Below are positions 18,374-27,005 of a stretch of DNA of 64,000 bases, in pieces. Made by a program: the position numbers and the translations under genes. The notes under the pieces are model-generated. The model searched no databases. It was not told the DNA's origin and saw only the letters and a list, made by a program, of their open reading frames with translations. The first letter of the stretch is position 1. Each line of letters opens with the position of its first letter. This DNA is from Clostridium sp. (GTDB lineage Bacteria; Bacillota; Dethiobacteria; Dethiobacterales; Dethiobacteraceae): NCBI GenBank assembly GCA_018335695.1, contig JAGXRV010000013.1:49037-113036 (forward strand), read 5' to 3'.

Positions 18374-18622
18374 CCCCCTCACCCTTACCCTCTCCCCCCA
18401 AAGGGTGGAGAGGGTTCTATACGCCCCCCCTCACCCTTACCCTCTCCCCCCAAAGGGTGGAGAGGGTTCTATACACCCCCCTTCACCCTAGCCCTCTCCC
18501 CCCAAAGGGTGGAGAGGGTTCTATACACCCCCCTTCACCCTAGCCCTCTCCCCCCAAAGATGGAGTGGGTTCTAAGCCTCCCCCTCACCCGAACCCTCTC
18601 GCAGAGGGCTAGGGTGAGGGAA
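18374..18622. repeat. Tandem family C repeat block (~52-bp unit, about four copies)
   Basis: Four or more units of about 52 bp built from CCCTCACCCTTACCCTCTCC, CCCCAAAGGGTGGAGAGGG and TTCTATAC, followed by a diverged unit and GGGCTAGGGTGAGGG. Each unit can fold into a GC-rich hairpin. Related single units occur at 18130, 31841 and 33740. Frames through it give Pro-rich translations and are not genes. Confidence 0.9.
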
Positions 18623-18628
18623 AAAAGA

Positions 18629-18668
18629 AGCGTAACGAAACTCTAGTTTCACTACGCCTCTTTTTTTT
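18629..18668. terminator. Terminator between convergent genes (twin of 33869)
   Basis: Stem around GCGTA-AC-GAAACT / AGTTTC-AC-TACGC followed by TTTTTTTT on the plus strand, with A-runs on the other side, so it could act both ways between the branching-enzyme gene and the convergent nucleotidyltransferase gene. A near copy lies at 33881-33921. Confidence 0.85.
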
Positions 18669-18727
18669 ACTTGATTATGAACTTCCTCAGAGTACTAAAA
18701 CAAGCAAAGCAGCCGGAAAAATCTGTA

Positions 18728-21208
18728 TTACTCATTGCTATCCAGTTCCTCCTGGAATTTAATTATCTTTTTTACATACAAATCAGTCAGCTCCGCAGCC
18801 GCTTCCGCTGAATATCCTTCCCCGTAAACACGATAAACCGGCCTCTCCGAATCAGGCAGCACAAGAGCCCAGCCATCAGTATGGCGCACTTTGACTCCGT
18901 CGAGCAGCTCCACCTCACTATCCCTTGTTTCCTCAATCAAACGGCGCATCACAGCACCTTTTGCAGCCCAGGAACATGCCACCTCCCGCTTGTTTAGGAA
19001 AAACGGCGGAATTTTGTCTAATAGTTCGCTCAAATCTGTATCCTGCTCAGACAAAAATTCGAGAATTTTTGTAAGGGAAGCAATCGCATCAAAAGAAAGG
19101 ATGAACGGGTCAATTTTGCCGCTTTGCATCTCCTGCCCGGATAATGCTTCCATCAGAGAACGAGGCGCTGTTTTAGTGCGCATGACGCGACCTGAATGTT
19201 CTTTAGCCAACCGCTCAATCACAGCCGGCGCAGTAATAGGCACGGCTGTGGCAACATCTTTGCCGGAGCGAAACACTATCAGGGCAGACAAAGCCAAGAA
19301 GAGTTCATCAGCAATAATTCGGCCTTCTTTATCAAAAAGCACCAACTCTTCCGCGTTGGCATCAACTACCACCCCAAGGTCGGCTCCTATTTGCCGCACA
19401 ACCTCCGCTACCTCGTTAAAGTTATTTTGAAGTAATGCAAGGGTAAGCGGTTCGCCCGCAGGCAACGAGATTGTCACGACTTCGCAGTTTAGCTGCTGCA
19501 ACAACGGTACCAACAGAGAATAAAGCCAAGGCGTAGGATAAGCAAGCAAAACCTTTCTGCGCTTAGCGCTAAATACCGGCAAATCAAAGCTGCGAAGCAA
19601 TGCCTCCAAATAAAATTCCGTGTAGTTTGTAAGCTTCACAGTCTCACCAACATTGACGCCTTGAATCCGCTTGAAATCCTCACGGTAATACGCCTGTTCA
19701 ATTTTGCGTTCCCAGGCCTTCGTCAGGTTTAACCCCTCGGCATCAATAAACTTGATCCGCGTGTGTGTGTTCGTCTCCTTAGCCAGTTGGAAATGAATCC
19801 CGCCTTTTACGCCCAACTGTTTTACCGCCTGCCTAGTGACCGGGGTCACAGAGATGCCAAGGTCATAAACGCGAATCCCTGCGGAGAGCAAACCGGCTAT
19901 GGCAGCATCTTTTAACATTCTGGATGCCTTCCAATCGTCACTGCTCACCGCCACCTGACTGCCCTCACCCAGCAGCGAACCAAATGCTACGCTTAACTTT
20001 GCCACCAGTTCGGGCGTCACTTCCATATTGACTATGCCGCTAATCCCGTTAAAGCCGAACAGACTTTTAGCCGGCTTTGTACCCCAAATTAAACTTTCCG
20101 AAACTATGCTGCCGCTCTCAAGCCGTTTATGAGGCCAAATCTTAACATTCGGCTTAACTGTGCAGTTCTCTTCGATTACCGTATCATCTCCCACTACCGC
20201 CCCCTCAAACAGGGAAGAGCCACGCATCACCTGGACGCGGTTACACAAAATAGAACCTCTGATTTCCACATTTTTGCCCACATAGCAGTTGCGCCAAAGC
20301 AAGCCTCGCTTAATTGAAGCAAACGGCGCTACCTGTGTATTGCCACCGATTACCGAATATTCTTCCACCTTAGCTCCGCGGCTAATGCGGGCACCGCTGC
20401 CGATTAAGACAGGGGCACTGATTTCTGCGCCCTGTTCTATCACCGCCCCTTCGCCGACAAAAACGCCCGGGGCAATTTCCCGCTCCGCCGGCTTAAACTG
20501 GACTTTGCCTTGGAGAACATCCAGATGCGCTTGGTGATATTGCTGCAAATTGCCGATATCACACCAATAGCCTGCTGCAACATAGCCGTAGAGCGGATAG
20601 CCTTTAGCCATTAACAAGGGAAATAGATCCTGAGAAAAATCAAATTTACTTGCCTCCGGTATATACTGCAGCACTTCCGGCTCCAAAATATAAATCCCGG
20701 TGTTTACAGTATCGCTGAAAACTTCACCCCAACCGGGCTTCTCCATAAACTGTGTAATCTGAGCGGACTTGTCGGTGATTACAACCCCATATTCCAGCGG
20801 ATTCTCAACTGATGTCAGAACCAAGGTAGCCACACCGCCTTTTTGACGGTGGAAATCAATGGCGCTCTGCAAATCAAAATCAGTAAGCGCATCACCGCTT
20901 AGCACCAGAAAAGTTTCATCCAGAAAAGAACCGGCATTTTTTACGCTGCCTGCCGTCCCCAGCGGTGATGTCTCGTTAAAATACTGCATTTGCACACCAA
21001 ACTCGCGGCCGTCGCCGAAATAATTCTCAATTTGTTCAGGCAAATATTGAAGCGTAACACCGATATTTTTCAGCTCAAACCGTTTCAACAAAGCAATAAT
21101 ATGTTCCATCATCGGTCGGTTCATCAACGGAACCATTGGCTTTGGGCGGTCGCAAGTCAGCGGCCGCAAACGCGACCCTTCCCCACCCGCCATGATAATT
21201 GCTTTCAT
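18728..21208 (-). CDS. Sugar nucleotidyltransferase-phosphomannomutase-like fusion
   Basis: 826 residues in three parts: nucleotidyltransferase (1-~230; MAGGEGSRLRPLT, VLSGDALTD), left-handed beta-helix acyltransferase-like repeats (~245-370), and a phosphohexomutase-like domain (~380-826). In the last part the expected TASHNP region reads LAKETNTHTRI and the metal-binding DGDGDR motif reads DANAEEL, so the mutase activity is doubtful. The N-terminal half should make an NDP-sugar (mannose or glucose). AAGGAGG precedes ATG 21208. With the GT4 gene upstream and GH57 genes nearby it likely feeds glucan or cell-surface sugar synthesis. Confidence 0.88.
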   Translation of the reverse strand: MKAIIMAGGEGSRLRPLTCDRPKPMVPLMNRPMMEHIIALLKRFELKNIGVTLQYLPEQIENYFGDGREFGVQMQYFNETSPLGTAGSVKNAGSFLDETFLVLSGDALTDFDLQSAIDFHRQKGGVATLVLTSVENPLEYGVVITDKSAQITQFMEKPGWGEVFSDTVNTGIYILEPEVLQYIPEASKFDFSQDLFPLLMAKGYPLYGYVAAGYWCDIGNLQQYHQAHLDVLQGKVQFKPAEREIAPGVFVGEGAVIEQGAEISAPVLIGSGARISRGAKVEEYSVIGGNTQVAPFASIKRGLLWRNCYVGKNVEIRGSILCNRVQVMRGSSLFEGAVVGDDTVIEENCTVKPNVKIWPHKRLESGSIVSESLIWGTKPAKSLFGFNGISGIVNMEVTPELVAKLSVAFGSLLGEGSQVAVSSDDWKASRMLKDAAIAGLLSAGIRVYDLGISVTPVTRQAVKQLGVKGGIHFQLAKETNTHTRIKFIDAEGLNLTKAWERKIEQAYYREDFKRIQGVNVGETVKLTNYTEFYLEALLRSFDLPVFSAKRRKVLLAYPTPWLYSLLVPLLQQLNCEVVTISLPAGEPLTLALLQNNFNEVAEVVRQIGADLGVVVDANAEELVLFDKEGRIIADELFLALSALIVFRSGKDVATAVPITAPAVIERLAKEHSGRVMRTKTAPRSLMEALSGQEMQSGKIDPFILSFDAIASLTKILEFLSEQDTDLSELLDKIPPFFLNKREVACSWAAKGAVMRRLIEETRDSEVELLDGVKVRHTDGWALVLPDSERPVYRVYGEGYSAEAAAELTDLYVKKIIKFQEELDSNE

Positions 21209-21246
21209 TTTCTGCTTCCTCCTTACTCAATGTCCGGCAAAGCAAA

Positions 21247-22503
21247 CTAATGACGGTGCGGCAATTCCCTAAACATATGGGCATCGGGGCGGGGATAGTC
21301 ACCCCTGACACCGGCCCATTCGCATTGGCTGTATTCTGCCAACACCTGTTTGTAAACGTTCTGCGTCTGATGCGCTATCTCCTGCCAGGAAAATTCTCTT
21401 TCGACTTTTTCAGCCGCTTTGGCAGCCAAGCGCAGGGCTAAATCTTCATTTTGCAACAAAGTAATCAATTGATCCGCCAAGGAAACCGCATTGCCCGGAT
21501 AACATTTCAGACCGTCTACGCCATGGTTGACAATTTCCGCTAATCCGCCGGTGTCGGAAACAATCACAGGCACCTTCGCTGCCATGGCTTCCAGCGCCAC
21601 AATGCCAAAAGGCTCATAGAGACTGGGAAAAACAGCCGCCATCGCCTCCCGATAAAGAGCGTTTCGCGTTAAGTCATCAATATATCCGGTGAAATACAAC
21701 CTATTTTCAATGCCAAGCTGCCTTGCCTGCCCGCGCAGAGATTCCAGCATCGCACCTTTCCCCGCAATCACAAACTTTGTTTTCGGCGCCGCCGCAAGCA
21801 CACGCGGCGCTGCTTCCAAAAGCACCTGCACACCTTTTTCCTGCACCAGACGCCCGATGAAAAAAACAATCTTTTCGTCTGCGGCAGCAAAACGGCTGCG
21901 CAGGGAAGCGTCCTGGCGGCAAATACGCAGCTGCGAAGTTTCCACACCGTTAGGCACAATTTCGATTTTATCATCCGGCAGATGAAAGACTCTCTGCAAC
22001 TCATGATGCATATACCGGCTGCAGCAAATAACCCGCCAAGCCTCGTAGGCAAGCCACCATTCCACGTCACTGATATAGCGCTGCTCGTCAGTGTGCAATC
22101 CCCTATTACGGCCGTATTCGGTCGCATGGATGGTAGCCACAAGCGGCAGTTGCAAAGCATGCTTCACAGCCCGGGAAGCATAGGCTACCAGCCAATCATG
22201 AGCGTGGATTAAGTCGTAATTTTCTCCCTGACGCAAAAGAGAGAGCGCTTTCTCCAGCATAGTAAGATTAAGTTGTAAAATCCCGGAAATAAAATCACGG
22301 GATACCAAATGATACGGCCTTACCCGCAGCACACGCACACCTTGAATAATCTCTTCCGTAGCTGCGCTCCAATCCTCCGCTATAGTAATCACATCTACCC
22401 GCACGCCGTTTTTTACGAGCGCCACACTTAAATCATGAACATGGCGCGCCAAGCCTCCCACCACCCGAGGCGGATACTCCCAGGAAAACATCAATACGCG
22501 CAA
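21247..22503 (-). CDS. GT4 glycosyltransferase (GlgA/GlgM-like)
   Basis: 418 residues with GT-B fold. N-terminal SWEYPPRVVGGLARHVHDL is typical of the GT4 glycogen-synthase-like group; the C-terminal donor site shows IGRLVQEKG and the E-X7-E motif in EPFGIVALEAMA. It likely transfers glucose or a related sugar from a nucleotide donor. The start TTG 22503 has AGAGGTG 7 bases upstream and gives the usual RVLMFSWEYPP opening; the hydrophobic extension to 22623 is not supported. It lies 38 bases upstream of the nucleotidyltransferase fusion, same operon. Confidence 0.9.
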   Translation of the reverse strand: MRVLMFSWEYPPRVVGGLARHVHDLSVALVKNGVRVDVITIAEDWSAATEEIIQGVRVLRVRPYHLVSRDFISGILQLNLTMLEKALSLLRQGENYDLIHAHDWLVAYASRAVKHALQLPLVATIHATEYGRNRGLHTDEQRYISDVEWWLAYEAWRVICCSRYMHHELQRVFHLPDDKIEIVPNGVETSQLRICRQDASLRSRFAAADEKIVFFIGRLVQEKGVQVLLEAAPRVLAAAPKTKFVIAGKGAMLESLRGQARQLGIENRLYFTGYIDDLTRNALYREAMAAVFPSLYEPFGIVALEAMAAKVPVIVSDTGGLAEIVNHGVDGLKCYPGNAVSLADQLITLLQNEDLALRLAAKAAEKVEREFSWQEIAHQTQNVYKQVLAEYSQCEWAGVRGDYPRPDAHMFRELPHRH

Positions 22504-22696
22504 ACGCTCTTCACCTCTGTTTAAGTTTTCTGTTATCCCCGTATTATCTCCACAGAAAAGCAAAATATTAACAATACAGAGACGGAAGAGAAAACAAAAG
22601 ATAAAGAAAAAGAAGCGCCGCACATGCAGGCTTCTTTCTCAAGATGCGTCTCCCACGACCGGAAAGACGGAAAGTTCTCCATCTGTCAATTATTGC

Positions 22697-23602
22697 TTAC
22701 GAATTTGGCGCGTCAGTTTTCCGCAATTTTTTTACCCAGAACCTCCGAGCCGCAAAAGCAGTGGGAACACCCACCCCGGCTAAAAGCAACAAATAAGGAG
22801 CAGCAGTAAACAGGAAGACAAGTCCGTTTCCCAATCCGACAAGCATCGCGTTTACTGAGTCAATTAACCCGGCCAAGCCACGCTGCCAAACTCCCCTAAG
22901 TCCGGAGCCTGTTATCGTTGGGCTGGCGGTAGGCGTCTCCTTGAGCGACACTGAAATCGTACTAAAATCCACCTGGTCACTAAGATAACGAAACTCAGCC
23001 GTCATAGTTTCCAACTGTCCGCGCACCCGTGCCAGTTCCTGCTCAACACGCAAAATATCTTCCACCGTTTCTGCTCTCGCCAAAATTTCCAGCAAACGCC
23101 CTTCCTGCCGTTCTGCATTACGAATCCTGGCTTCCAAATCTACATATTGCAGTGTCACGTCCTGGTCGCCCATCCGCAGATTTGTCCGCTTACCCACAAG
23201 CTCAATCTCTGTTAACACCCGGTCGAGCTTTGCCACCGGCACACGCAGCGTCAGCCAAGCAAAACGTTCTCCGTCTGCGCCGCTAATACTTAACTCGGCC
23301 GCATAACCATCGGCCATCGTGGCTGCCAGCCTGATTTTTGCAAGCGCATCATCAATATTTTCTACATCCAAAGCAATTTCCGCAGTACGAATCAGCTTCT
23401 GTTCCGCACTCGCAAAGCTGTTATCCGCAAAGCGGACAGATTGCTCAAGCGTTATCTCAGGTGGCGATGCCGGTGCCGAAGTAATGCCGCCACCTTTATC
23501 GGGACTGCTTTCCTCTGTCTGCGTCCGCAATCCACACCCCACAAAAAGCAAAAATACAACCGCCACAACCGCTAAAAAAGCAACAGCCCTCAGCCACTTC
23601 AT
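22697..23602 (-). CDS. DUF4349 lipoprotein
   Basis: 301 residues: signal peptide with lipobox LFVGC (Cys ~23), a low-complexity linker, the DUF4349 domain (LIRTAEIALDVENIDDAL; LTLRVPVAKLDRVL; coiled coil with RLLEILARAETVEDILRVEQ), and a C-terminal membrane helix with a basic tail. It is anchored at both ends in the cell envelope. Function unknown. TTGGAGG precedes the ATG. It lies 63 bases downstream of rnhA on the same strand. Confidence 0.9.
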   Translation of the reverse strand: MKWLRAVAFLAVVAVVFLLFVGCGLRTQTEESSPDKGGGITSAPASPPEITLEQSVRFADNSFASAEQKLIRTAEIALDVENIDDALAKIRLAATMADGYAAELSISGADGERFAWLTLRVPVAKLDRVLTEIELVGKRTNLRMGDQDVTLQYVDLEARIRNAERQEGRLLEILARAETVEDILRVEQELARVRGQLETMTAEFRYLSDQVDFSTISVSLKETPTASPTITGSGLRGVWQRGLAGLIDSVNAMLVGLGNGLVFLFTAAPYLLLLAGVGVPTAFAARRFWVKKLRKTDAPNS

Positions 23603-23665
23603 AGTAACGCCTCCAACTCTTTTTTTTGTTAAGACGAAAGCGGAGAGAGAAAAGTTCCCTTTTGC

Positions 23666-24097
23666 TTAGCGCGGAATCGCCTCCCGCGCCAAGCGGTCAC
23701 AGCGATTATTCAACTCATCATCTGCATGACCCTTTACCTTCACCCAAGTAATCTGATGAATGCGCGCCAACTCCAGCAAAAGCTCCCACAAATCACGATT
23801 AGCCACTGCCGCTTTTTTGCTGTTTTTCCAGCCGTTTTGCCGCCATTGCTCAAACCAGCGTTCATTAAACGTATTAATCAGGTAAGCACTGTCACTATAG
23901 AGCATTACCTGACACGGCTCCTTTAACTGTCCTAAGGCACTGATAGCCGCCTGCATCTCCATCCGCTGATTAGTTGTAGCAGGTTCACCGCCCGAAATTT
24001 CTTTTTCATGCTCACCATAACGCAAAACGGCGCCGTAACCGCCCGGGCCGGGATTTCCGGAGCAGGCTCCGTCCGTATAAATGATTACTTTTTTCAT
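23666..24097 (-). CDS. rnhA: Ribonuclease HI
   Basis: 143 residues. The DEDD site is complete: YTDGACSGNPGPGG (Asp), RMEMQAAISAL (Glu), YSDSAYLI (Asp), VKGHADDELNNRCD (His and Asp). Cuts RNA in RNA:DNA hybrids. Usual length for a bacterial type 1 enzyme with the basic-protrusion segment (WFEQWRQNGWKNSKK). Confidence 0.96.
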   Translation of the reverse strand: MKKVIIYTDGACSGNPGPGGYGAVLRYGEHEKEISGGEPATTNQRMEMQAAISALGQLKEPCQVMLYSDSAYLINTFNERWFEQWRQNGWKNSKKAAVANRDLWELLLELARIHQITWVKVKGHADDELNNRCDRLAREAIPR

Positions 24098-24235
24098 AAA
24101 GCCTCCGTCAAAGGACTTCTATTTGTCAAGATTATATCACCGTAAACAGTATCGAGGCAACAGTGCTCTCTGCCAGTATAATTTTTTCCTCTTTTGCAAA
24201 TAGTTATCTATAATGACAAATCTACGGGAGAAACC

Positions 24236-25897
24236 ATGCCAAGCGCCTTTTCCATCCTGAAAAAGCTGCTAAAAAATATCTCGGGCAGCGACTCCGGCGG
24301 CGAAAAGCAAGCTGTTTGCCGCGGCGATGCCATAAAAAAAGAAGACTCGCCTCTGCTTGAAAGAAGGCTCGCTTTGATTCGCGAAAGACTTGGTGAAAGC
24401 AAAGATATTGTTATCAGGGAATTTAGCAGTAGTAATAATCAAGTAAAATTGGCTATTTTATATGTAGACGGTTTGGTAGACAGAAGACTGATTAACGACC
24501 ATATTATCCGCCCTATTCAGTCAGACTTCATAGTAAAGAATTTTTCCCACCGGCTTACGGAGCAGAACGCGCTGCAATTTTTGAAGAAACATATCACCAG
24601 TATCAGCGAGGTAGCCGAGGCGGCAAACCTGACCCAAGCCATCAAAATGATGTTCTCCGGTGAAACAGCCCTGCTGATTAACGGGGAAAAAAAAATCCTC
24701 GTCTATAGCACCCGCTCCTGGGATAGACGGTCTGTCACCGAACCGGAAACAGAGCCGGCTGTACGCGGTCCGCGGGAAGGTTTCACCGAAACACTGCGCA
24801 CAAATACCGCCCTGCTTCGCCGCCGCATTCGGCACGAAAACCTGCGCATGGAATCGGTTAGAGCCGGCCGCCGCACAGGAACGGATGTCGTCTTAGCATA
24901 TATCAATGATATTGTTAATCCACTCACCCTGGAGGAAGTCCGCAAGCGCATAGCGGCAATCGACACGGACAGCATCCTGGAGTCGGGCTATATTGAAGAG
25001 TTTATCGAAGACGTGCCTTTTTGCATCTTCCCGCAGATTGAACACACTGAGCGGGCGGACAAAGCGGCGGCGGCTATTCTGGACGGCCGTATATTAATTT
25101 TAGTAGACAACACACCCCATGCACTGATTGTCCCCACCTCTTTTTTCCAATTTATTCAGGCATCGGAAGACTATTACGAACGGCCGCATATTGCCACAGC
25201 GCTGCGTTTCTTGCGCTTATTTGTGCTAAACATAGCACTGATGCTGCCAGCAGTCTATGTGGCGATCATCACCTTTCATCAGGAAATGCTGCCGACGACA
25301 CTACTGCTGAGCATTGCCGCCGCCCGAGAGGGCGTTCCTTTTCCCGCCGTAGCGGAAGCACTCTTAATGGAGGCAATGTTTGAAGTCTTGCGGGAAGCCG
25401 GCGTGCGGCTGCCGAAAACGGTCGGACAAGCCGTCAGCATCGTGGGCGGCTTGGTTATCGGCGACGCATCCATCAGAGCCGGGCTTGTTTCCCCCAGTAT
25501 GGTTATTGTGGTGGCAGTCACCGCTATTTCCACCTTTGCCCTCCCCGCCTTCAACGCCTCCATTGCCTTGCGTATATTGCGTTTCCCGCTCATTATCCTC
25601 GCCGGCTTAATGGGGCTCTACGGCGTTATCTTTGGCTTACTCATCATTTTAATCCATCTTGCCGGCCTGCAATCCTTTGGCGTTCCCTATCTCTCGCCGC
25701 TCGCTCACGGCAGTGCAAATGATATGCTGAAAACTTTTGCCCGGCCTTTCTGGTGGATGACAAGACAACGGGCTGATGAACTGGGTCTCCGGGATAAAAA
25801 ACGCCAAGCCGGCAATATCGGTATGCGCAGAACGCCTTTTGCTGAGCGAGAATTGACTCATGACAATACGGAGGAAAATGATGCTGGAAAAGGGTAG
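24236..25897 (+). CDS. gerKA: Spore germination protein GerKA/GerAA family
   Basis: 553 residues: an N-terminal cytosolic domain (~1-280; REFSSSNNQVKLAILYVDGL) and a C-terminal membrane domain with about five helices (PAVYVAIITFHQEMLPTTLL; EGVPFPAVAEALLMEAMFEVLREAGVRLP is the family signature). A-type subunits form the nutrient-gated ion channel of the inner spore membrane. ATG 24236 is preferred over a TTG at 24194 because GGGAG lies upstream and a TATAAT-like box (24209) sits between them. The stop overlaps the gerKB start. Confidence 0.94.
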   Translation: MPSAFSILKKLLKNISGSDSGGEKQAVCRGDAIKKEDSPLLERRLALIRERLGESKDIVIREFSSSNNQVKLAILYVDGLVDRRLINDHIIRPIQSDFIVKNFSHRLTEQNALQFLKKHITSISEVAEAANLTQAIKMMFSGETALLINGEKKILVYSTRSWDRRSVTEPETEPAVRGPREGFTETLRTNTALLRRRIRHENLRMESVRAGRRTGTDVVLAYINDIVNPLTLEEVRKRIAAIDTDSILESGYIEEFIEDVPFCIFPQIEHTERADKAAAAILDGRILILVDNTPHALIVPTSFFQFIQASEDYYERPHIATALRFLRLFVLNIALMLPAVYVAIITFHQEMLPTTLLLSIAAAREGVPFPAVAEALLMEAMFEVLREAGVRLPKTVGQAVSIVGGLVIGDASIRAGLVSPSMVIVVAVTAISTFALPAFNASIALRILRFPLIILAGLMGLYGVIFGLLIILIHLAGLQSFGVPYLSPLAHGSANDMLKTFARPFWWMTRQRADELGLRDKKRQAGNIGMRRTPFAERELTHDNTEENDAGKG

Positions 25898-27005
25898 AAT
25901 CTCGCCGCGTCAAACAGGGCAACTGCTGTTTATGACGACTATCGCCACAGTCATTTTTTTTGCCCCGTCAATGATTGCCGGTCTCGCGGGACATGACGCC
26001 TGGCTTGCCGCGCTTGCAGGACCAATGTTTGCCCTGATAACATTATTACTGATAATTTGGCTGGGACGAAAGCACCCGGGACTGACAATCTTTCAATACA
26101 GTGAGGTCATCCTCGGCAGATGGCTGGGAAAAACTGTTGCCTTGCTTTATGTTTGGGGCTTTTTGCATATCGGAGCTATTGCTGTGCGGGAATTTGGTGA
26201 TTTCATGACCACCTCCTTTATGTCTCACACCCCCATCTCCTTATTCAATTTTAGCATAATTCTGCTTTGCGCCTGGTCTGTGATAACTGGACTGGAAGTC
26301 ATCGCCCGCATGAATGAGTTTATTATTATTTTGCTCGTTTCCTTTTTGCTGCTTATCTTAATGTTTTCCACCCCAAACTGGGAGTTAGGCTATCTGTTGC
26401 CTTTTTTCTCACGCGGGGCAATGCCCGTTTTACAGGCAGCCTTAATCCCTGCCGCCTGGCACGGTAATATTATCGTGCTTGCCGTCATCTTGCCGTTTAT
26501 CACAAGGCCGGCACGCGCTTTTTTTGCAGGGACTGCCGCAGTGCTCACTTCCGCCACCCTCTTAACAGTAGGCGTCATCGGCATGACGGCTGTTTTCGGA
26601 CCGGAATTAAGCTCCTCTTTTCTCTTTCCTCTCCACCTATTTGCGCAAACGATTAACATCGGACAGATTATCACCCGTTTTGAGTCGGCGGTGATGACTA
26701 TTTGGACAGCAGGCATTTTTATTAAGACTTCTGTTTTTTATTATTGTGCGGCTTTAGGGCTGGCGCAAATCCTGAATTTAAAGGAAGTACGCCCGGTTGT
26801 CCTGCCGCTTGGCATACTTCTCGGTACTCTCTCCATCAGCCTCTTTGAAGATGTGACAATGCTTGTTAGCTTCCTGGAAAAAACTCGGCCTCTTTATACC
26901 CTCTCCCTTTATTCTTTTGGGCTGCCGCTTTTACTCTTTGCTGTTACTCTGATACGGGAAAAAATCTTCGGCAGCCGCTTTGGAGAAGAAACAAATGAGG
27001 CGTAA
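25881..27005 (+). CDS. gerKB: Spore germination permease GerKB/GerAB family
   Basis: 374 residues, ten predicted membrane helices, amino-acid permease-like (APC) fold. Opening KGRISPRQTGQLLFMTTIAT is the family pattern. B subunits bind germinants. GGAGG at 25870 precedes ATG 25881 (6 bases); the gene overlaps gerKA by 17 bases and gerKC by 11, indicating coupled translation. Confidence 0.94.
   Translation: MLEKGRISPRQTGQLLFMTTIATVIFFAPSMIAGLAGHDAWLAALAGPMFALITLLLIIWLGRKHPGLTIFQYSEVILGRWLGKTVALLYVWGFLHIGAIAVREFGDFMTTSFMSHTPISLFNFSIILLCAWSVITGLEVIARMNEFIIILLVSFLLLILMFSTPNWELGYLLPFFSRGAMPVLQAALIPAAWHGNIIVLAVILPFITRPARAFFAGTAAVLTSATLLTVGVIGMTAVFGPELSSSFLFPLHLFAQTINIGQIITRFESAVMTIWTAGIFIKTSVFYYCAALGLAQILNLKEVRPVVLPLGILLGTLSISLFEDVTMLVSFLEKTRPLYTLSLYSFGLPLLLFAVTLIREKIFGSRFGEETNEA

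Noticed and set aside
18374..18622. Possible CRISPR array
   Set aside because: Units are ~52 bp with no distinct unique spacers; the variable parts are also repeated and there are no cas genes.
18235..18646. Two overlapping Pro-rich ORFs of 102 and 125 codons
   Set aside because: They run through repeat families B and C; translations are repeats of SPLPSPPKGW-type peptide, with no ribosome site. Repeat translation, not genes.
24521..24975. Minus-strand ORFs of ~90-104 codons
   Set aside because: Antisense shadows inside gerKA.
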